A DNA stretch of 64,000 nucleotides from Pseudomonas sp. 30_B (GTDB lineage: Bacteria > Pseudomonadota > Gammaproteobacteria > Pseudomonadales > Pseudomonadaceae): assembly GCF_017491605.1 (NCBI RefSeq), contig NZ_JAFGYY010000014.1, positions 62,001 to 126,000 of the forward strand. Reading direction: 5' to 3'. Below, piece after piece: positions 63,043 to 64,000 of the stretch (within the stretch, counting starts at the first letter, position 1; the number at the start of each line of letters is the position of its first letter). The notes beneath the pieces were generated by a model. It did no database searches. It was not told the DNA's origin and saw only the letters and a program-made list of their open reading frames with translations. Made by a program: the position numbers and the translations under genes.

Positions 63043-64000
63043 TCAGATGACCCGCGAGAAGCGTTGCAGGTTCTGCGTCGGCAGGTAGCGATCGAACAAC
63101 ATGCAGAGGCTGCGCACCAGTAGCCGACCTGAGGCGCTGACATCGATGCCACGCGAATTGAGGTTGATCAGGCCGTCGGCAGCGAAGCGTTCGAGCTCCG
63201 GCCAGATTTCGTTGAAGTAGCCACGAAAATCGATGTTGTAGAGCTCTTCGATCTCCTCGAAGTCCAGCTGGAAGTGGCAGATCAGTTGCTGGATCACGGC
63301 GCGGCGGATGATGTCGTCCTTGTTGCAGTGCAGGCCGCGACGGGTGGCGAGCTGGCTCTGGTCCAGCGAGCTCTGGTAGTCGGCGATGTCGCTGCTGTTC
63401 TGGCTGTAGAGGTCGCCGATCTGGCTGATCGCCGAGACGCCGAGCCCGACCAGGTCGCAATGGCCGTGGGTGGTGTAGCCCTGGAAGTTGCGTTGCAGGG
63501 TGCCGTCTTCCTGGGCCATGGAAAGCTCGTCGTCCGGCAGGGCGAAGTGGTCCATGCCGATGTAGCGGTAGCCGGCGGCTTCCAGCTGTTCGGTGGTGCG
63601 CTGGAGCATTTCCAGCTTCTGGCCGGGGGAGGGCAGGTCGTCGGCGTTGATCCGCCGTTGCGGCATGAAGCGTTCCGGCAGGTGTGCGTAGTTGAACACC
63701 GACAGCCGGTTGGGTTGCAGGGCGATGACCTGTTCGACGGTGCGTGCGAAGCTGTCGGGATTCTGCTTGGGCAGGCCGTAGATCAGGTCGATGTTGATCG
63801 AACGGTATTGCAGGGTGCGCGCGGCGTCGATGACGGCGCGGGTTTCGTCGAGGCTCTGCAGGCGATTCACGGCCTGCTGCACCTCCAGGTTGAAGTCCTG
63901 CACGCCGAGGCTGATGCGGTTGAAGCCCAGCTCGCGGAGCAGGCCCATGGTCGACCAGTCGGCTTCGCGCGGATCGATCTCGATGCCGTAGTCGCCGGAG
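63043..64000 (-). CDS. hemN: Oxygen-independent coproporphyrinogen III oxidase HemN, C-terminal part
   Basis: The frame is open to the window edge, giving about 319 C-terminal residues of this radical-SAM heme enzyme. Visible are YGIEIDPREADWS, LGFNRISLGVQDFN, NIDLIYGLPKQ and the HemN C-terminal domain starting LSMAQEDGTLQRNFQGYTTH. The CxxxCxxC cluster motif is upstream, outside the window. It supports heme synthesis under low oxygen and is placed beside anr, its usual regulator. Confidence 0.93.
   Translation of the reverse strand, partial: SGDYGIEIDPREADWSTMGLLRELGFNRISLGVQDFNLEVQQAVNRLQSLDETRAVIDAARTLQYRSINIDLIYGLPKQNPDSFARTVEQVIALQPNRLSVFNYAHLPERFMPQRRINADDLPSPGQKLEMLQRTTEQLEAAGYRYIGMDHFALPDDELSMAQEDGTLQRNFQGYTTHGHCDLVGLGVSAISQIGDLYSQNSSDIADYQSSLDQSQLATRRGLHCNKDDIIRRAVIQQLICHFQLDFEEIEELYNIDFRGYFNEIWPELERFAADGLINLNSRGIDVSASGRLLVRSLCMLFDRYLPTQNLQRFSRVI

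Overview
The window is a GC-rich, densely coded stretch of a gammaproteobacterial chromosome, almost certainly Pseudomonas. The evidence is the pairing of genes: copRS with copper oxidases, rssB/rssC, anr next to hemN, ZipA followed by a long LigA, dnaX-ybaB-recR, PuuD-type urate oxidation, and many copies of the Pseudomonas-type REP palindrome starting GTAGGAGCG. From memory and unchecked, the order resembles two P. aeruginosa PAO1 blocks (about PA2813-PA2795 and PA1513-PA1546) placed side by side. No tRNA, rRNA, CRISPR array, prophage or intact insertion sequence was seen. There is one 4.5S SRP RNA gene and one MITE-like element.

Layout, left to right. 1-2.0 kb: the end of a glutathione S-transferase gene, then a YadGH-type ABC exporter. 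2.1-7.4 kb: a copper-defence locus, with sensor/regulator copSR divergent from a cupredoxin, multicopper oxidase copA and outer-membrane copB. 7.9-11.3 kb: queF, a DUF4404 gene, and a phosphonate-related pair (HD oxygenase-like protein and a catalytically degenerate PhnX-like HAD protein) divergent from a GntR regulator. 11.5-18 kb: mlaA, rssB-rssC, transaldolase, dusA and a chemoreceptor.

18.2-35.4 kb is a purine-salvage and degradation island. It holds two purine permeases, guanine deaminase (guaD), xanthine dehydrogenase (xdhABC), urate hydroxylase (puuD), 5-hydroxyisourate hydrolase (uraH), OHCU decarboxylase (uraD), allantoinase (puuE) and ureidoglycolate lyase (allA), plus a GntR regulator. 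Together they convert guanine or xanthine through urate to glyoxylate, except that the allantoicase step has no gene here. A palindrome, TTGTRTACAA, recurs in the control regions of the permeases, puuE, uraH and the GntR gene, which suggests one regulon. Between uraH and the second permease sits an unusual protein: a LuxR-type response regulator fused to a PAS/kinase module, in which the phospho-accepting Asp is Glu and the phospho-accepting His is Ser.

35.7-50.2 kb: alkane monooxygenase alkB and a divergent GntR gene, then housekeeping genes smc, zipA, ligA, an HU-like gene, ffs, dnaX, ybaB and recR. 50.2-60.1 kb is accessory metabolism: GNAT and rhodanese genes divergent from a GlxA-type regulator, an acyl-CoA dehydrogenase, an AraC/OsmC pair, a DUF4242/methyltransferase pair, the MITE-like element, an SDR plus flavin monooxygenase operon under a FabR-like TetR protein with a striking nested palindrome, and a GFA protein. 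60.3-64 kb: a PF10118-type metal-dependent hydrolase, apt, anr and the 3' part of hemN.

The best candidates for undescribed biology are the phospho-site-less REC-LuxR-PAS-kinase protein in the purine island, the HAD pseudo-enzyme paired with an HD oxygenase, and the shared operator palindromes.
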